64,000 nt of DNA. It comes from Orobanche coerulescens. Its lineage: Eukaryota; Streptophyta; Magnoliopsida; Lamiales; Orobanchaceae. The stretch covers positions 142,296,858 to 142,360,857 of the forward strand of contig CM065812.1 in assembly GCA_033398695.1 (NCBI GenBank), written 5' to 3'. Both the position numbers and the translations under genes were made by a program. The notes below the pieces were generated by a model. The model did not search any database. It worked only from the letters and a program-made list of their open reading frames with translations, and had not been told where the DNA came from. This document shows, one piece after another, positions 34,484-46,179 of the stretch (positions are counted from its first letter, which is position 1; every line of letters starts with the position of its first letter).

Positions 34484-36901
34484 TGTAACACCCCGATATA
34501 TTCGGAATAATTACAGCGCCGTAAATCCTTTAAGTAAGAATTTACAAGGCTAATTTGAGAAATACAAGATAATTACTAAAGTGTTATCAAAGTAAAAGAA
34601 GTTCATACCCGATTGACAAATCAAATAACGTCATTATTACAAAACATCTCCGAAACATCAATAACATAAGCGTACTCGAGTACTGGAAAATAACCATAAA
34701 ACAACATGGTCCACATCACTGAGCCACTTCATCATCATGTCGGTACTGTGGTTGCTTTCCCGCTCCTCGGCTACCTGAACATCAAAACAAATGTCCACCC
34801 CCGAAAGGGTTAGCAAAACAATGTTAGTACAAGTATCACAATACATAAATCAACGATGCATCAAAATACATACAAAATGGACTTCCATCACCGGAATCCG
34901 ATGATGCGAATCCTCACGATTCCATCAACACAATACAGGGTAATCCAACGATCCAGCGCCCTCGGTATAGATCCGCATGATGATCCCGTCGGACCAACGC
35001 ATGGTGGAAAACCCGTCCAATGATCCAGCGCCCTCAGCATAGATCCCCATGATGATCCTGTCGGACCAACACATGGTGGACATTCGATCCAGCGCCCTCA
35101 ACATAGATCCTCATGACCCCCATCGGATCATTTATAATATAAAGCATGCAATCATGTATACATATGTGCATTTCAATATGTTCATCAATATGAACAATTA
35201 ATAACGAATACCACGAGAAATCAAAGAAATTAATCTCATACTCGACAACATGAACAAAACCATATGCATGATCAAAGTTCCAATATAAACCAAACTCAAC
35301 ATATGATACTTGCCTCAAAAATGGCAAGAATGAAATACTCCAAAAAATGTCACGCGTCCGTATGCCACCGCCCCTCGATCGACCCCTATGCAAGGCTCGG
35401 ACCTTGTTCAAAAAGAGATACAAGGAACTTAACATACTACTCGATACTAACGTACGATCACCGAACAACTTATATTAGAATCGTAAAGTAGTGACGTAAG
35501 GCTGGTTCATGGTTAGTACACTAGATGAGGGATGAACCGGAAATGATAATACACTTCATGAGAGTTGAACGATCATTTCGAAGGTGAAGTGTCGATGTTT
35601 ATGAGTTCAAGGGTTTACAAGATATTAAAGATTTCGGGTTTAAATATGAGATTCAAATTCCAAATTCTCATGTGTTCGACTATTATGATTTACCACAAAT
35701 GTTACTCAAGATGACAAGCATGCCCAAGTATTACGCAAGAAAAACGATACTACGGTGATCCGGTCCGAGTTCCGATTCATCATCCACATGAACATGAAGA
35801 ATATTGTCAACACAAATTCTTCTAACATACATGAATTTCATCAGTGGAACATCGAAGGAGTTCATAGAATTTTTAACTGAAATCATGCTCATTATTCCAA
35901 CGAATTAAGGATACTACATGCTAAGGTTTTCATCCACCGAGGCTAAATCAATACTCTAAGTAATGGAAGAAAAATAAGGTATAATCGGGTTCTAATCTCC
36001 AAAATAAGGTGCTGGACTCAAAAGATCTTTAACTAGTCCAATGATATCCGAAAGAAGCTCAAAGCATAGCCAAGAACATAAATTCTAGCTTTGGTGAATC
36101 ATAACATACCTTAAACGGAAGGATAAGTTGGAATAACTTGATGAACTTTATGCCCAAAATTTAGAACACCGATCCTCAAAGCCCTTTCGTCTTCAATGAT
36201 GTGTTAGGAAGCTGATATGAAGGTTGAAGATGGAGAGGGTAGCTCTCAAAGTCGCGGAATTATGTTGTGGGTTGAAGTGGAAGTCTGAAAATGAAGGATG
36301 GTGCTGTCCTATTTAAAGAAAAGGGTTATTAGCGCGCGCTACCCCATACCCATAGCGTGCGCTAATGGGCTGTCAGTCTACTGTCTCTGACGTGTCTCGG
36401 TATAGCCTACGCTAAACATCCTTACGTGCGCTAAAATAAACGATTAGCATACGCTAACAACTATTTTTAGCGTGCGCTAACGACTGAACGAAGGTTCACT
36501 GACCTCACTGTACTAGACTTAGCGTGCGCTAGCCTCGTCCCATTAGCGTGTGCTAAGTATCATTGACTGGACTTTCCCAGAAAGCCAGCCAGGTTCATCC
36601 CGACATAATCCTAATGAAATCCACGGCCTCATCTCACCTACCAACATGTCTCAATCATGCTGACTACGTATAGTGCGTGCTAAGGTTCATATATAGTGTG
36701 CGCTACGAAACCCAAATTAGCGTACGCTACGCTTAGTCGGTAGAGTGCGCTACAAGTGCAAAAATCACTATTGAACACATTCACGAAATCATACGCTCAA
36801 CAACACTGGATCATGAAATACGGAGAATAATACTCAGATCAAAATACAACAAATACAATATCATAAGGTTCAAATACACATCGAAAATCTCGGGTATTAC
36901 A
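34484..36901 (-). repeat. 3' LTR of element G
   Basis: It has TGTAACACCCCGATATATTC...CTCGGGTATTACA ends. The minus strand TTTAAATAGG (36317-36310) is the TATA box. It contains three GATCCAGCGCCCTC...GATCCCGTCGGACCAA modules at 34920-35110. Its palindromes are more decayed than those of the 5' copy. Confidence 0.92.
36331..36751. repeat. Periodic AGCGYRCGCT array (3' LTR of G)
   Basis: Twelve units run from AGCGCGCGCT at 36331 to AGAGTGCGCT at 36742. At least four units intact in the 5' LTR are degraded here, mostly at CpG (AGTGCGTGCT, AGTGTGCGCT, AGCCTACGCT). Confidence 0.8.
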
Positions 36902-36936
36902 TCCTCTCTCCCTAAAAAGAAGTTTCATCCCGAAAC

Positions 36937-38940
36937 TTAAGATGAAAACAACTCTGGATATCTAGCCTTCATATTGTCCTCCGTTTCCCAAGTGGCCTCT
37001 TCAGCTCCGTGTCGTGACCATTGTAATTTAACCAAGTGTATTGGTTTATTCCTCAATTGTTTGATCCGACTCTCAAGTATCTTGATTGGTCTCTCTTTGA
37101 AGGTGCCATCATTAGCTATCTCGATCTCGTCGAAATCAATGATATGACTGAGATCTGGTACATTCTTCCGTAATCGGGATACATGAAACACATTATGAAC
37201 GTGACTCAGCAATGGTGGTAAGGCTAACCTGTATGCTTAATCCCCAACTCTCTCAAGGGTCTCAAATGGTCCGATATATCTCGAACTTAGCTTTCCTTTC
37301 TTTCCAAAACGGAAAATTCCCCGGGTAGGAGACACTTTCAATAGTACGTGGTCCCCAATCTCAAACTCCAGTGGGCGACGGCGCACATCAGCATAAGACT
37401 TCTATCGACTCTAGGTAGTCAACAGTCTTTCCCAAATCAAAGCTATCTTATCCTGAGTCTGAACTATCAATTCCGGTTCCGTCCCAATCAAGTCCGAAGA
37501 ATCATCCCAGCACAGGGGTGATCGGCATCTTCTCCCGTACAAGGCTTCAAATGGTGCCATCTTAATAGAAGCATGCCAACTATTGTTATATGTGAATTCA
37601 ATCAACGGCAAGTGAACTTCCCAATCAGTTGACCAATCCAAGGCACAAGCTCTAAGCATGTCTTCTACTGTCTGAATAGTCCTTTCGGACTGACCGTCCG
37701 TCTGAGGATGATAAGCCGTGCTAAAGTTCAGCTTGGTCCCCAAAGCCCTGTGAACTGCCTTCCAGAAGTGCGACACGAAGCAACCATCTCGATCTGAAAT
37801 AATGGTCTTCGGCGTCCCATGCAATCTGACTATCTCTACAATAAATACTTGCGCCAATCTCTCGGGTCCCCAAGTGTCTTTAATTCCTAGGAAATGAGCC
37901 GACTTGGTTAGTCGATCAACTAAAACCCAAATCATGTTCATTCCCGTCTTGGTCCTTGGCATACTGGTGATGAAATCCATCGAGATATCCTCCCACTTCC
38001 ACTCAGGGATCGGAAGTGGCTTCAACATCCCGGCAGGTCGCTGATGTTCAATCTTAACCTGCTGACAAGTCAAACACTTCGAAACATATTCTACTACGTC
38101 TTTCTTCATATTTCCCCACCAGAAGTTTTGTTTTAGATCCTTATACATCTTACTACTGCTCGGGTGAATAGAATAGGGCGGCTTGTGACCTTCTTTCAGA
38201 ATTTTCTGTATCAAAACATCATCATCGGGAATGCAAAGTCGACTCTGAAATCTCAGAACTCCATCATCTTGTATCACGAATACCGGGGCCTTTCCTTTGT
38301 TTACTTCGTCACATAACCGAAGAATCAGAGAATCGTTCAACTGCTTAGATTTGATTTCCTCGACTAGTGACAAAGTTAGTTCCATCACATATAGTTGCCC
38401 TTGGGTTCCTGGTGACCATACTTCAATCCCTTCGCGGATCAGTTCTCGTTGAATGCTAGTTTGGGAAGTGAGTGCTTCCAACACTCGAAGAGAAACAGGT
38501 TTACGGCTCAATGTGTCGGCTACCACGTTTTCTTTACCCAGATGATAGAGGATTTCCAAGTCGTAGTCCTTGATCAATTCTAGCCATCTTCTCTGCCTCA
38601 TATTTAATTCCTTCTGACTAAAAATATACTTGAGGCTCTTATGATCTATAAAGATCTGACAATGAGTGCCGTATAAATAATGTCGCCAAATTTTCAAAGC
38701 AAAGACTACAGCTGCTAACTCCAGATCATGAGTCAGGTAATTAATTTCGTACGATTTCAACTGTCGAGAGGCATAGGCAATCACCTTATCCTTCTGCATC
38801 AATACACATCCCAGACCCTGATTCGAAGCGTCGCTGTATACCATGAATCCATCAGTTCCATCTGGTAACACGAGTATAGGCGCTGTCGTCAGTCTCCTCT
38901 TAAGTTCGTCAAAACTAGCCTGGCATTTTTCATTCCACAT
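36937..38940 (-). pseudogene. RNase H, integrase and chromodomain-like tail of element G
   Basis: An open stretch of 509 codons (38940-37411) holds RNase H ('[20 protein letters not shown]', '[20 protein letters not shown]', '[14 protein letters not shown]') and integrase: an H-x-H...C-x2-C zinc region ending '[16 protein letters not shown]', '[15 protein letters not shown]' (D), '[20 protein letters not shown]' (D) and '[16 protein letters not shown]' (E). The full DDE triad is intact, unlike in D. Two TAG codons for CAG at ~37411-37400 and one TAA near 37233 interrupt the C-terminus, which ends with 'KILESRIKQLRNK' and 'WSRHGAEEATWETEDNM' at 36937. Confidence 0.92.
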
Positions 38941-39579
38941 GAACTTTTGAGTTTTTTGTAACAGCTGAGTGAGCAGACGAGCAATTTTGGAAAATCCCTC
39001 TACAAAACGGTGATAATATCCAGCAAGTCCTAAGAAGCTTCAGACTTCTTTCACGTTATTAGGAGGTTCCCATTCCAAGATTGATTCGACTTTCTTTGGG
39101 TCCACTTGAACCCCGTCAGCTGATATCACATGCCCAAGGAAAGTTACTTCCCTAATCCAGAACTCGCATTTAGAAAGTTTCGCATAAAGCTGTTTATTCC
39201 TCAAGGTGCTCAGGACAACACACAAATGCTCAGCATGCTCCTCTGTGTCTTTGGAATATATCAAGATGTCATCGATGAAGACTACCACAAATCTATCCAA
39301 GTATTCTAAGAATACTCGATTCATCAATTGCATGAATACCGCAGGAGCATTGGTGAGTCCGAATGGTATCACCACGAATTCATAGTGCCCATACCGGGAT
39401 CTGAAAGCAGATTTCGGTATATCCGATTCCTTAATTCTCAACTGATGATATCCTGATCGCAAATCAATCTTAGAGAATACTCTGGCCCCCTACAGTTGAT
39501 CAAACAAGTCGTCGATCCGAGGTATAGGATACTTATTCTTAATCGTCACCTTGTTTAGCTCCCTATAATCAATACATAA
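38941..39579 (-). pseudogene. Reverse transcriptase of element G
   Basis: It carries '[20 protein letters not shown]', '[13 protein letters not shown]', '[14 protein letters not shown]', the active site '[12 protein letters not shown]' and '[20 protein letters not shown]'. Stops: TGA at 39580 (Arg in relatives), TAG near 39493 (Gln) and TGA at 39040 (Arg). Each needs only one C-to-T change from the expected codon. Otherwise the domain is complete and continuous with RNase H. Confidence 0.9.
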
Positions 39580-40758
39580 TCAGATGGATCCATCTTTCTT
39601 CCGGACAAAGAGAACGGGCGCTCCCCAAGGAGAAACGCTAGGTTGAATGTAACCCTTCTGTAATAATTCCTTGAGTTGCTTCTTTAGTTCATACATCTTG
39701 GTTGGCGCCATACGGTATGGTGCTCTGGAAATAGGATCAACTCCAGGCTCTAATTCAATAGTGAACTCTACTTCTCTCTGCGGAGGTAACCCAGGTAGTT
39801 CGTCAGGAAATACATCTGAGAATTCGTTCACAACTGGAATAGATGTGAGCTCTACTCCTTCTTCTTTCTTCATGGCATAGCACCAAAATCCGTGACATAC
39901 CTGCTTCAGTAATTTCACTGCTTTCATCGCTTTGATCAATTTTCCCGAGCTTCCCGGTCTCCATCCTTTGAATAAATGTTCAGATCCGTCATCAGCAATG
40001 ATAGAAATGACTCTCTTTCGGTAATTCAAAATAGCTCCATAACGGTTGAGCCAATCATCACTGAGAATTAAATAGTCACCATAGATGTCGACTACAATAA
40101 GATTTGATGGCCAATCTCTCCCTCCTATAGTCACTGGAAAATCTCTAGTTTCTAGGGTTCCCAAAATTTTCTCTCCGCTCGGTAATCCCACAACATAAGG
40201 TTCGCAATCATACAAGCACGAGATTTTCAAACGATTAACACAGTTCAAAGATATGAAAGAATGCGTAGCTCCTGAATCGAATAAGACACTAACTGGTTGC
40301 AAAAGGATCTGAATCGTACCTGATGCAACAACCGTGTTTTGGTCGTCTGACTTCTTCATCTCGTAAATGCGCGGAGGAACGGACCCATCGCTGGATGCCT
40401 CTCTTTTCCCAACATTCAACTGCTGGAAACCACTCTGCTGCGTCTGGTTTACACTTGTATCCTTCGGAACCGGTGAAGGAGTGCAGGTACCAAAAGATTC
40501 AGTTGCATTTCCACAAAATGTTGCGCGATGTCCTTCCTGTCCACACTCAAAACAGGTCACAGCAGGTGCGAAACAATCACGTCGAACATGCCCCGTTTTG
40601 CCACAGTTATAACATTTCCTCCCTGCGTTTGAAACGGTTGGTGCTGCCCGGAACTTCTTTCCACCTCGAGAAGGATGCGGAGGCCTCCTGGATGAATGGA
40701 ATGAGGACTTGCCTTTATGGGGCCCACTACTCTTGTTCTCCGTGAAGTTGCCAGACAC
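39580..40758 (-). pseudogene. Gag C-terminus (two zinc knuckles), protease and start of RT (element G)
   Basis: An open stretch of 392 residues contains zinc knuckles 'CYNCGKTGHVRRDC' and 'CFECGQEGHRATFC', then protease 'VLFDSGATHSFISL' (D-S-G catalytic), 'YVVGLPSGEKILGTLETRDF', 'LIVVDIYGDYLILSDDW' and '[14 protein letters not shown]', the linker '[20 protein letters not shown]', and RT up to '[11 protein letters not shown]'. It shows that gag, protease and RT share one frame in this family. It is flanked by TAG at 40759-40761 and TGA at 39580. Confidence 0.92.
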
Positions 40759-41566
40759 TTTCTATTTCTTTGCTTCCGTTGATTTCTCTACTGCTGCCTC
40801 CTTCATATCATAGGCCAGTGCTTTGTCGTGATACTGTCGCAAGGTGGTACACTCAAATTTGGACATATATTGCTGAATTTCCGGCCTCATCCGCATGTCA
40901 AAATGGAACATCCTTTTTGCCTTGGTCCTGACCAAGTGGCGTACATAAGTCAGCTGGTGATTAAAAGTCTTAATCACGTCTGTCACAGATGCCTCTAGAT
41001 TTTGTGGTGAGAAAAACTCCCGGACTATGGCCTCTCTAACTGGGCGAGGACAATATTGCGCTTCCATCATTAATTTGAATTCCGTCCAGTCTATGATTCT
41101 CAGGTCGAATGGCCTCCCACCAGTCGAAAGCTTCCCCAGTCAGGAGATACTGGGCTATCGGAACCTTTTGGTCGTCAGGGCAGTTAATCCCTGCAAAGAT
41201 CTTTTCTAACTCCTTCAGCCAGTGATCCCAAGTAATTGTCTCAGCAGAACCGTCAAATTTTGGTGGGTGCAATTTGACCACCTCAGTAAGCGATTTGTCT
41301 CCCCGATTATCCTCGTTGTGCTGTTGTCCCATCACCGTCTGCATGCGATCAATAACCTGAGCAAATTGGTTTATCTGAGCAACCACCTGTTGCAGCACTC
41401 CCGGCACGTTAGGATCTGTGTTATTATTTGCTGATCCCTGCTGTCCTCCCGAATGGGAATCGGTTCGACTAGCCGATAATTATGGGGTAGACGCCGAATC
41501 CTCCTATCTCGCATTACCACGTCCGCGTCCACGGCCACGTCCGCGTCCACGACCTCCCCTCAACAT
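40759..41566 (-). pseudogene. gag N-terminal domain of element G
   Basis: The ATG at 41566-41564 gives an 'MLRGGRGRGRGRGRGRGN' start like D. The gag domain has 'LHPPKFDGSAETITWDHWLK', 'KVPIAQYLLTGEAFDWWEAI', then a frameshift near 41040 and 'FHFDMRMRPEIQQYMSKFEC', 'ALAYDMKEAAVEK'. Stops occur in the first 30 codons (TAG, TAA) and at 40762. It is the particle-forming protein, disabled. Confidence 0.87.
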
Positions 41567-41812
41567 ACTGTAAACACAAATACTCAATATCCAGGGCAAA
41601 ATTTCTAAAAGAAAGTCCGTCAATATTCACAAAACAGGAATTAAATAAAACGGTAGTATTTGAGATTTGAAGACTTACAACCGCGGTCCACACGACGATG
41701 CTGGCTCAACAGTGATGTTATAAACGACCCTTAACTCAAATAACGTAAACAGACCCAACTAAAAACCCAACTTGCCAAGATATCCATGAATCTTAGCTCC
41801 GATACCATATTC
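41567..41812 (-). other. Leader and primer site of element G
   Basis: The primer site TGGTATCGGAGC is at 41807-41796, six bases from the LTR. The rest is leader; no reading frame. Confidence 0.85.
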
Positions 41813-44243
41813 TGTAACACCCCGATATATTCGGAATAATTACAGCGCCATAAATCTTTTAAGTAAGAATTTACAAGGCTAATTTGAGAAATACGAGATA
41901 ATTACTAAAGTGTTATCAAAGTAAAAGAAGTTCAAACCCAATTGACAAACCAAATAACGTCATTATTACAAAACGTCTCCGAAACATCAATAACATAAGC
42001 GTACTCGAGTACTGGAAAATAACCATAAAACAAAATAACATGGTCCACATCACTGAGCCACTTCATCTTCATGTCGGTACTGTGGTTGCTTTCCCGCTCC
42101 TCGGCTACCTGAACATCAAAAAAAATGTCCACCCCCGAAGGGGTTAGCAAAACAATGCTAGTACAAGTATCACAATACATAAATCAACGATGCATCAAAA
42201 TACATACAAAATGGACTTCCGTCACGGGAATCCTACGATGCGAACCCTCACGATTCCATCAACACAATACAGGGTAATCCAACGATCTAGCGCCCTCGGT
42301 ATAGATCCCTATGATGATCCCGTCGGACCAACGCATGATGGAAAACCCGTCCAACGATCCAGCGCCTTCAGCATAGATCCCCATGATGATCCCGTCGGAG
42401 CAACACATGGTGGACATTCGATCCAGCGCCCTCAGCATAGATCCTCATGACCCCCCTCGGATCATTTATAATATAAACCATGCAATCATGCATACATATG
42501 TGCATTTCAATATGTTCATCAATACGAACAATTAATAACGAATACCACGAGAAATCAGAGAAATTAATCTCATACTCGACAACATGAACAAAACCATATG
42601 CATGATCAAAGTTCCAATATAAACAAAACTCAACATATGATACTTGCCTCGAAAATGGCAAGAATGAAATACTCCAACAAATGTCACACGTCCGTATGCC
42701 ACCGACCCTCGATCGACCCCTATGCAAGGCTCGGACCTTGTTCAAAAAGAGATACAAGGAACTTAACATATTACTCGATACTAACGTTCGATCACCAAAC
42801 AACTTATATTAGAGTCGTAAAGTAGTGACGTAAGGCCGGTTCATGGCTAGTACACTAGATAAGGGCTGAACCGGAAATGATAATACACTTCATGAGAGTT
42901 GAACGATCATTTCGAAGGTGAAGTGTCGATGTTTATGAGTTTAAGGGTTTACAAGATATTAAAGATTTCGGGTTTAAATATGAGATTCAAATTCCAAATT
43001 CTCATGTGTTTGGCTATTATGATTTACCACAAATGTTACTCAAGATGACAAGCATGCCCAAGTATTACGTAAGGAAAGCGATACTACGGTGATCCGGGTC
43101 GAGTTCAAAGACATGGCCGATTCATCATCCACATGAACATGAAGAATATTGTCAACACAAATTCTTCTAACATACATGAATTTCATCAGTGGACATCGAA
43201 GGACTTCATAGAATCTAACTGAAATCATGCTCATTATTCCAACGAATTAAGGATACTACATGCTAAGGTTTTCATCCACCGAGGCTGAATCAATACTCTA
43301 AGTAATGGAAGAAAAACATGGTATAATCGGGTTCTAATCTCCAAAATAAGTTGCTGGACTCAAAAGATCTTTAACTAGTCCAATGATTTCTGAAACAAGC
43401 TCAAAGCATAGCCAAGAACATAAATTCTAGCTTTGGTGAATCATAACATCCCTTAAACGGAAGGATAAGTTGTAATAACTTGATGAACTTTATGCCCAAA
43501 AGCTAGAACACCGATCCTCAAAGCCCCTTCGTCTTCAATGATGTGTTAGGAAGCTGATATGAAGGTTGAAGATGGAGAGGGTAGCTCTCAAAGTCGCGGA
43601 ATTATGTTGTGGGTTCAAGTGGAAGTCTGAAAATGAAGGAGGGTGCTGTCTTATTTAAAGAAAAGGGTTATTAGCGCGTGCTACCCCATACCCATAGCGT
43701 GCGCTAATGGGCTGTCAGTCTACTGTCTCTGACGTGTCTCGGTATAGCGTACGCTAAACAGCCTTACGTGCACTAAAATCAACGATTAGCGTACGCTAAC
43801 AACTATTTTTAGCGTGCTCTAACGACTGAACGAAGGTTCACTGACCTCACTGTACTAGACTTAGCGTGCGCTAGCCTCGTACCATTAGCGTGCGCTAAGT
43901 ATCGTTGACTCGACTTTCCCAGAAAGCCATCCAGGTTCATCCCGACATAATCCCAACAAAATCTCCGGCCTGATCTCACCTACCAACATGTCTCAATCAT
44001 GCTGACTACGTGTAGCGCGCGCTAAGGTTCATACATAGCGTGCGCTACGAAACCCAAATTAGCGTACGCTACGCTTAGTCGATAGCGTGCGCTACAAGTG
44101 CAAAAATCACTATTGAACACATTCATGAAATCATACGCTCAACAACACCGGATCATGAAATACGGAGAATAATACTCAGATCAAAATGCAACAAATACAA
44201 TATCATAAGGTTCAAATACACATCAGAAATATCGGGTATTACC
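41813..44243 (-). repeat. 5' LTR of element G
   Basis: It matches 34484-36901 throughout. The last base is C where A is expected (GGGTATTACC), followed by CTGCC. The TATA region is at 43651-43660 (CTTTAAATAAG on minus). Confidence 0.92.
43673..44093. repeat. Periodic AGCGYRCGCT array (5' LTR of G)
   Basis: Twelve units. The last four start at 44014, 44037, 44061 and 44084 (23, 24, 23 bp steps) and are all perfect or near-perfect palindromes (AGCGCGCGCT, AGCGTGCGCT, AGCGTACGCT, AGCGTGCGCT). Confidence 0.85.
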
Positions 44244-44614
44244 CTGCCATACACTATAGATCAAATCTCAATGACAACAACCTATTCCATCTCAGCATAG
44301 ATCAACTCAAAACGGTAAGAAAGAACATCAGTAAGCTTTCTGTTATTTCTGCTTACAAATATTGGAAGAGGTTGAAGTCTCTTAGATTTAATGCTCTCAA
44401 GGAATTGGTTGAAAGAAGTGGTTGGGACTACCCCTTCACCATTGAGCAACTCGTTCAAGTTTTCTATAATGAAACTGATATGAGTGTGTTATTAGATGAA
44501 AGTTGGTTCATAAGCAACATCAAATCAACTGTGGACCAATTTATTCTATACATTGTGGAAGGAGTAGCACAAGGTAAAAACTTTAATGAGAGGGATGAGA
44601 GAGATAGAGTTTAA
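44244..44614 (+). pseudogene. Extra ORF of copia element H, C-terminal part
   Basis: After G and one CTGCC copy are removed, the frame from 34483 continues directly: '...DQILKEAA' into 'IHYRSNLNDNNLFHLSIDQL', then 'AYKYWKRLKSLRFNALKELV', 'SGWDYPFTIEQLVQVFYNET' and 'MSVLLDESWFISNIKSTVDQ', ending TAA-like at 44612. About 120 uninterrupted residues, rich in Leu and aromatic residues, look like a folded domain. No known family is recognised. It lies at the 3' end of copia element H. Confidence 0.6.
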
Positions 44615-44748
44615 AAGGAAATGGTTTTTGGAGTTGAAAAGGAAACAGTAAAGAAAATGATGGAGTTGAAAAAGAAGAAAAAGAAGAAGTTTATGAAAAA
44701 GAAAAAGAAGAAGTAGAAAAAGAAGAAGAAGAAAAAGAAGAAAGCAAT
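44615..44748 (+). repeat. Purine-rich GAA/GAAAAA tract
   Basis: The strand is almost pure A/G from about 44637 (GAAAAAGAAGAAAAAGAAG units). It directly joins the truncated copia LTR at 44749. It could be a polypurine region of element H or a microsatellite expansion. Confidence 0.65.
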
Positions 44749-45234
44749 GTCCTCTTGCTTGAGCTATTTATAACCTTAGAAATAGATTCGTTATAAATAT
44801 AGTCGTTGGGTGGTTGGTGAGTTTTGACAGCTCTGATTGGCCGCTTCAGAATGTTTGAATTAGAGATGTTTCTCATTTAATGCTTTAGATATTCTATTTG
44901 ATCCGCATTAAATGCTCTTCTGTCTGTAGTCTCTTCGGTTGCATTAAATGATATCCTGTCAGCATTGAATGCTACTTTAAAACCGTGAATACTTTATAAA
45001 TAAATAAAGATTATTTCACACTTGTTTAAAGTTCATTCTAAGTCCTGTTGGTTTTGTGTTTTACTTTTCTTAAGTAAAACACCTACATCATTGTTTTCTA
45101 TAGCCAACGTCTTCTTTTGCTATAATATGAAGCTTAACTGTAGGATTTATGTTCTTTGTGCACTGTATGATACTGCGCTGTAAGGAAATATTGTAGGGTG
45201 CATTTATCAAAACATGGTATTATTTTTCCCAACA
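44749..45234 (-). repeat. Truncated 3' LTR of element I
   Basis: It matches 52360-52788 (both contain CAATGTCCTCTTGCTTG and GTAGGGTGCATTTATCAAAA and end CCAACA). It retains U3 with its TATA box (GGTTATAAATAGC on minus) and stops about 20-30 bp downstream of it; the rest of the LTR is missing. Confidence 0.82.
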
Positions 45235-45759
45235 CTCCACTATTACATATTTAGGCGGTTTGAATTTTAAAATTGCGGGTTTCAAGGTCTTAACGTTCAA
45301 ATATCATTCCAGTAGCGAAAGTTAAGTCATTTTAAATTCAGACAGTGCACATGGACTAAAGTTGTTTCGGAAAAGGTTAAGTGTATGGAATTTGATACGC
45401 TTAAAATATTAATTGAAATCCTATAGTATTTTTGCTGTATATGCGAATGTACAACATTCCCCGTTAAAAGGTACATACATGATTCAATTCTTACAACAAT
45501 TGTTGATTAATACTATATTCGTGGGTCCTACTGTGTTCTCCCTTAATTAATGCACAGGTCAGCTGCAGGAAGGTAATTGTACCTTATTCTTCCTATTGTA
45601 AGAATATGACTTGTAGTTCTGAGTGTACGATTAGTAAGGTGGTCACTGTATTCATGGGTCTTACAGTATTCCCCCTCAATTGATTAGTAAAACTTATAAA
45701 GTTACAGGGACTTTAATCGAGCTATAGCATTCCCAATTCTTGGCGGAGCATGCAGAACA
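45235..45759 (-). other. Region between copia RNase H and 3' LTR of element I
   Basis: I see no gene. AT-rich; the minus strand has purine-rich TTGAGGGGGAATAC (near 45675) and AATAGTGGAG just before the LTR, either of which could be the polypurine tract. Confidence 0.5.
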
Positions 45760-46179
45760 TTATTGTTCTAGAGGCTTTGTGAAGATGTTGGCTATTTGGA
45801 TATCTGTATGAACTTTATCGATCCAAACATCTTTATTCTCCACACGATTCCTGGTGAAGTGATGCTTCATATCAATGTGTTTGGTCCTCGAGTGCAATAC
45901 AGGATTGTGCATGAATGCGATTTCACTCATGGTGTCGCACATGATTGGAGTATCTCTTTCCTCAATGCCATAGTCCTGTAGCTGATGCTGCATCCACATG
46001 ATCTGCATGCAGCAGCTTCCAGCAGCATAATATTCTGATTCAGCTGTAGAAAATGAGTTAGCTAAGTGCTTCTTACTGAACCATGACACAAGTCTAGGTC
46101 TAAGGAAGTGAAAAGTACCGCTCGTACTCTTCCTATCCAACTTGCAGCCTCCGAGATCCGAATTGTTGTAGCCTACCAA
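45760..46179 (-). pseudogene. Copia RNase H of element I
   Basis: An open 139-residue stretch: 'NSDLGGCKLDRKSTSGTFHF', 'VSWFSKKHLANSFSTAESEY', 'AAGSCCMQIMWMQHQLQDYG', 'CDTMSEIAFMHNPVLHSRTK', 'HIDMKHHFTRNRV' and 'IANIFTKPL'. These are the hallmark copia RNase H motifs. The S-T-A-E-x-E-Y motif and the H-I-D region are intact. Start and RT junction lie beyond 46179. Confidence 0.92.

Larger units (their letters stand above)
34484..44243 (-). mobile_element. Element G: full-length Tekay-like Ty3/gypsy retrotransposon
   Basis: It has LTRs 44243-41813 (5') and 36901-34484 (3'), primer site TGGTATCGGAGC (41807-41796), gag, protease, RT, RNase H, integrase and chromodomain tail. The perfect duplication CTGCC lies at 34479-34483 and 44244-44248. 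It belongs to the same family as D by LTR and protein sequence. The target is the extra ORF of copia element H. The coding region is full length but carries several stops (mostly TGA for CGA, TAG for CAG) and a gag frameshift. Confidence 0.93.

Noticed and set aside
44691..44876. Ser/Phe-rich minus-strand ORF
   Set aside because: Translation of the complement of the GAA-rich purine tract.
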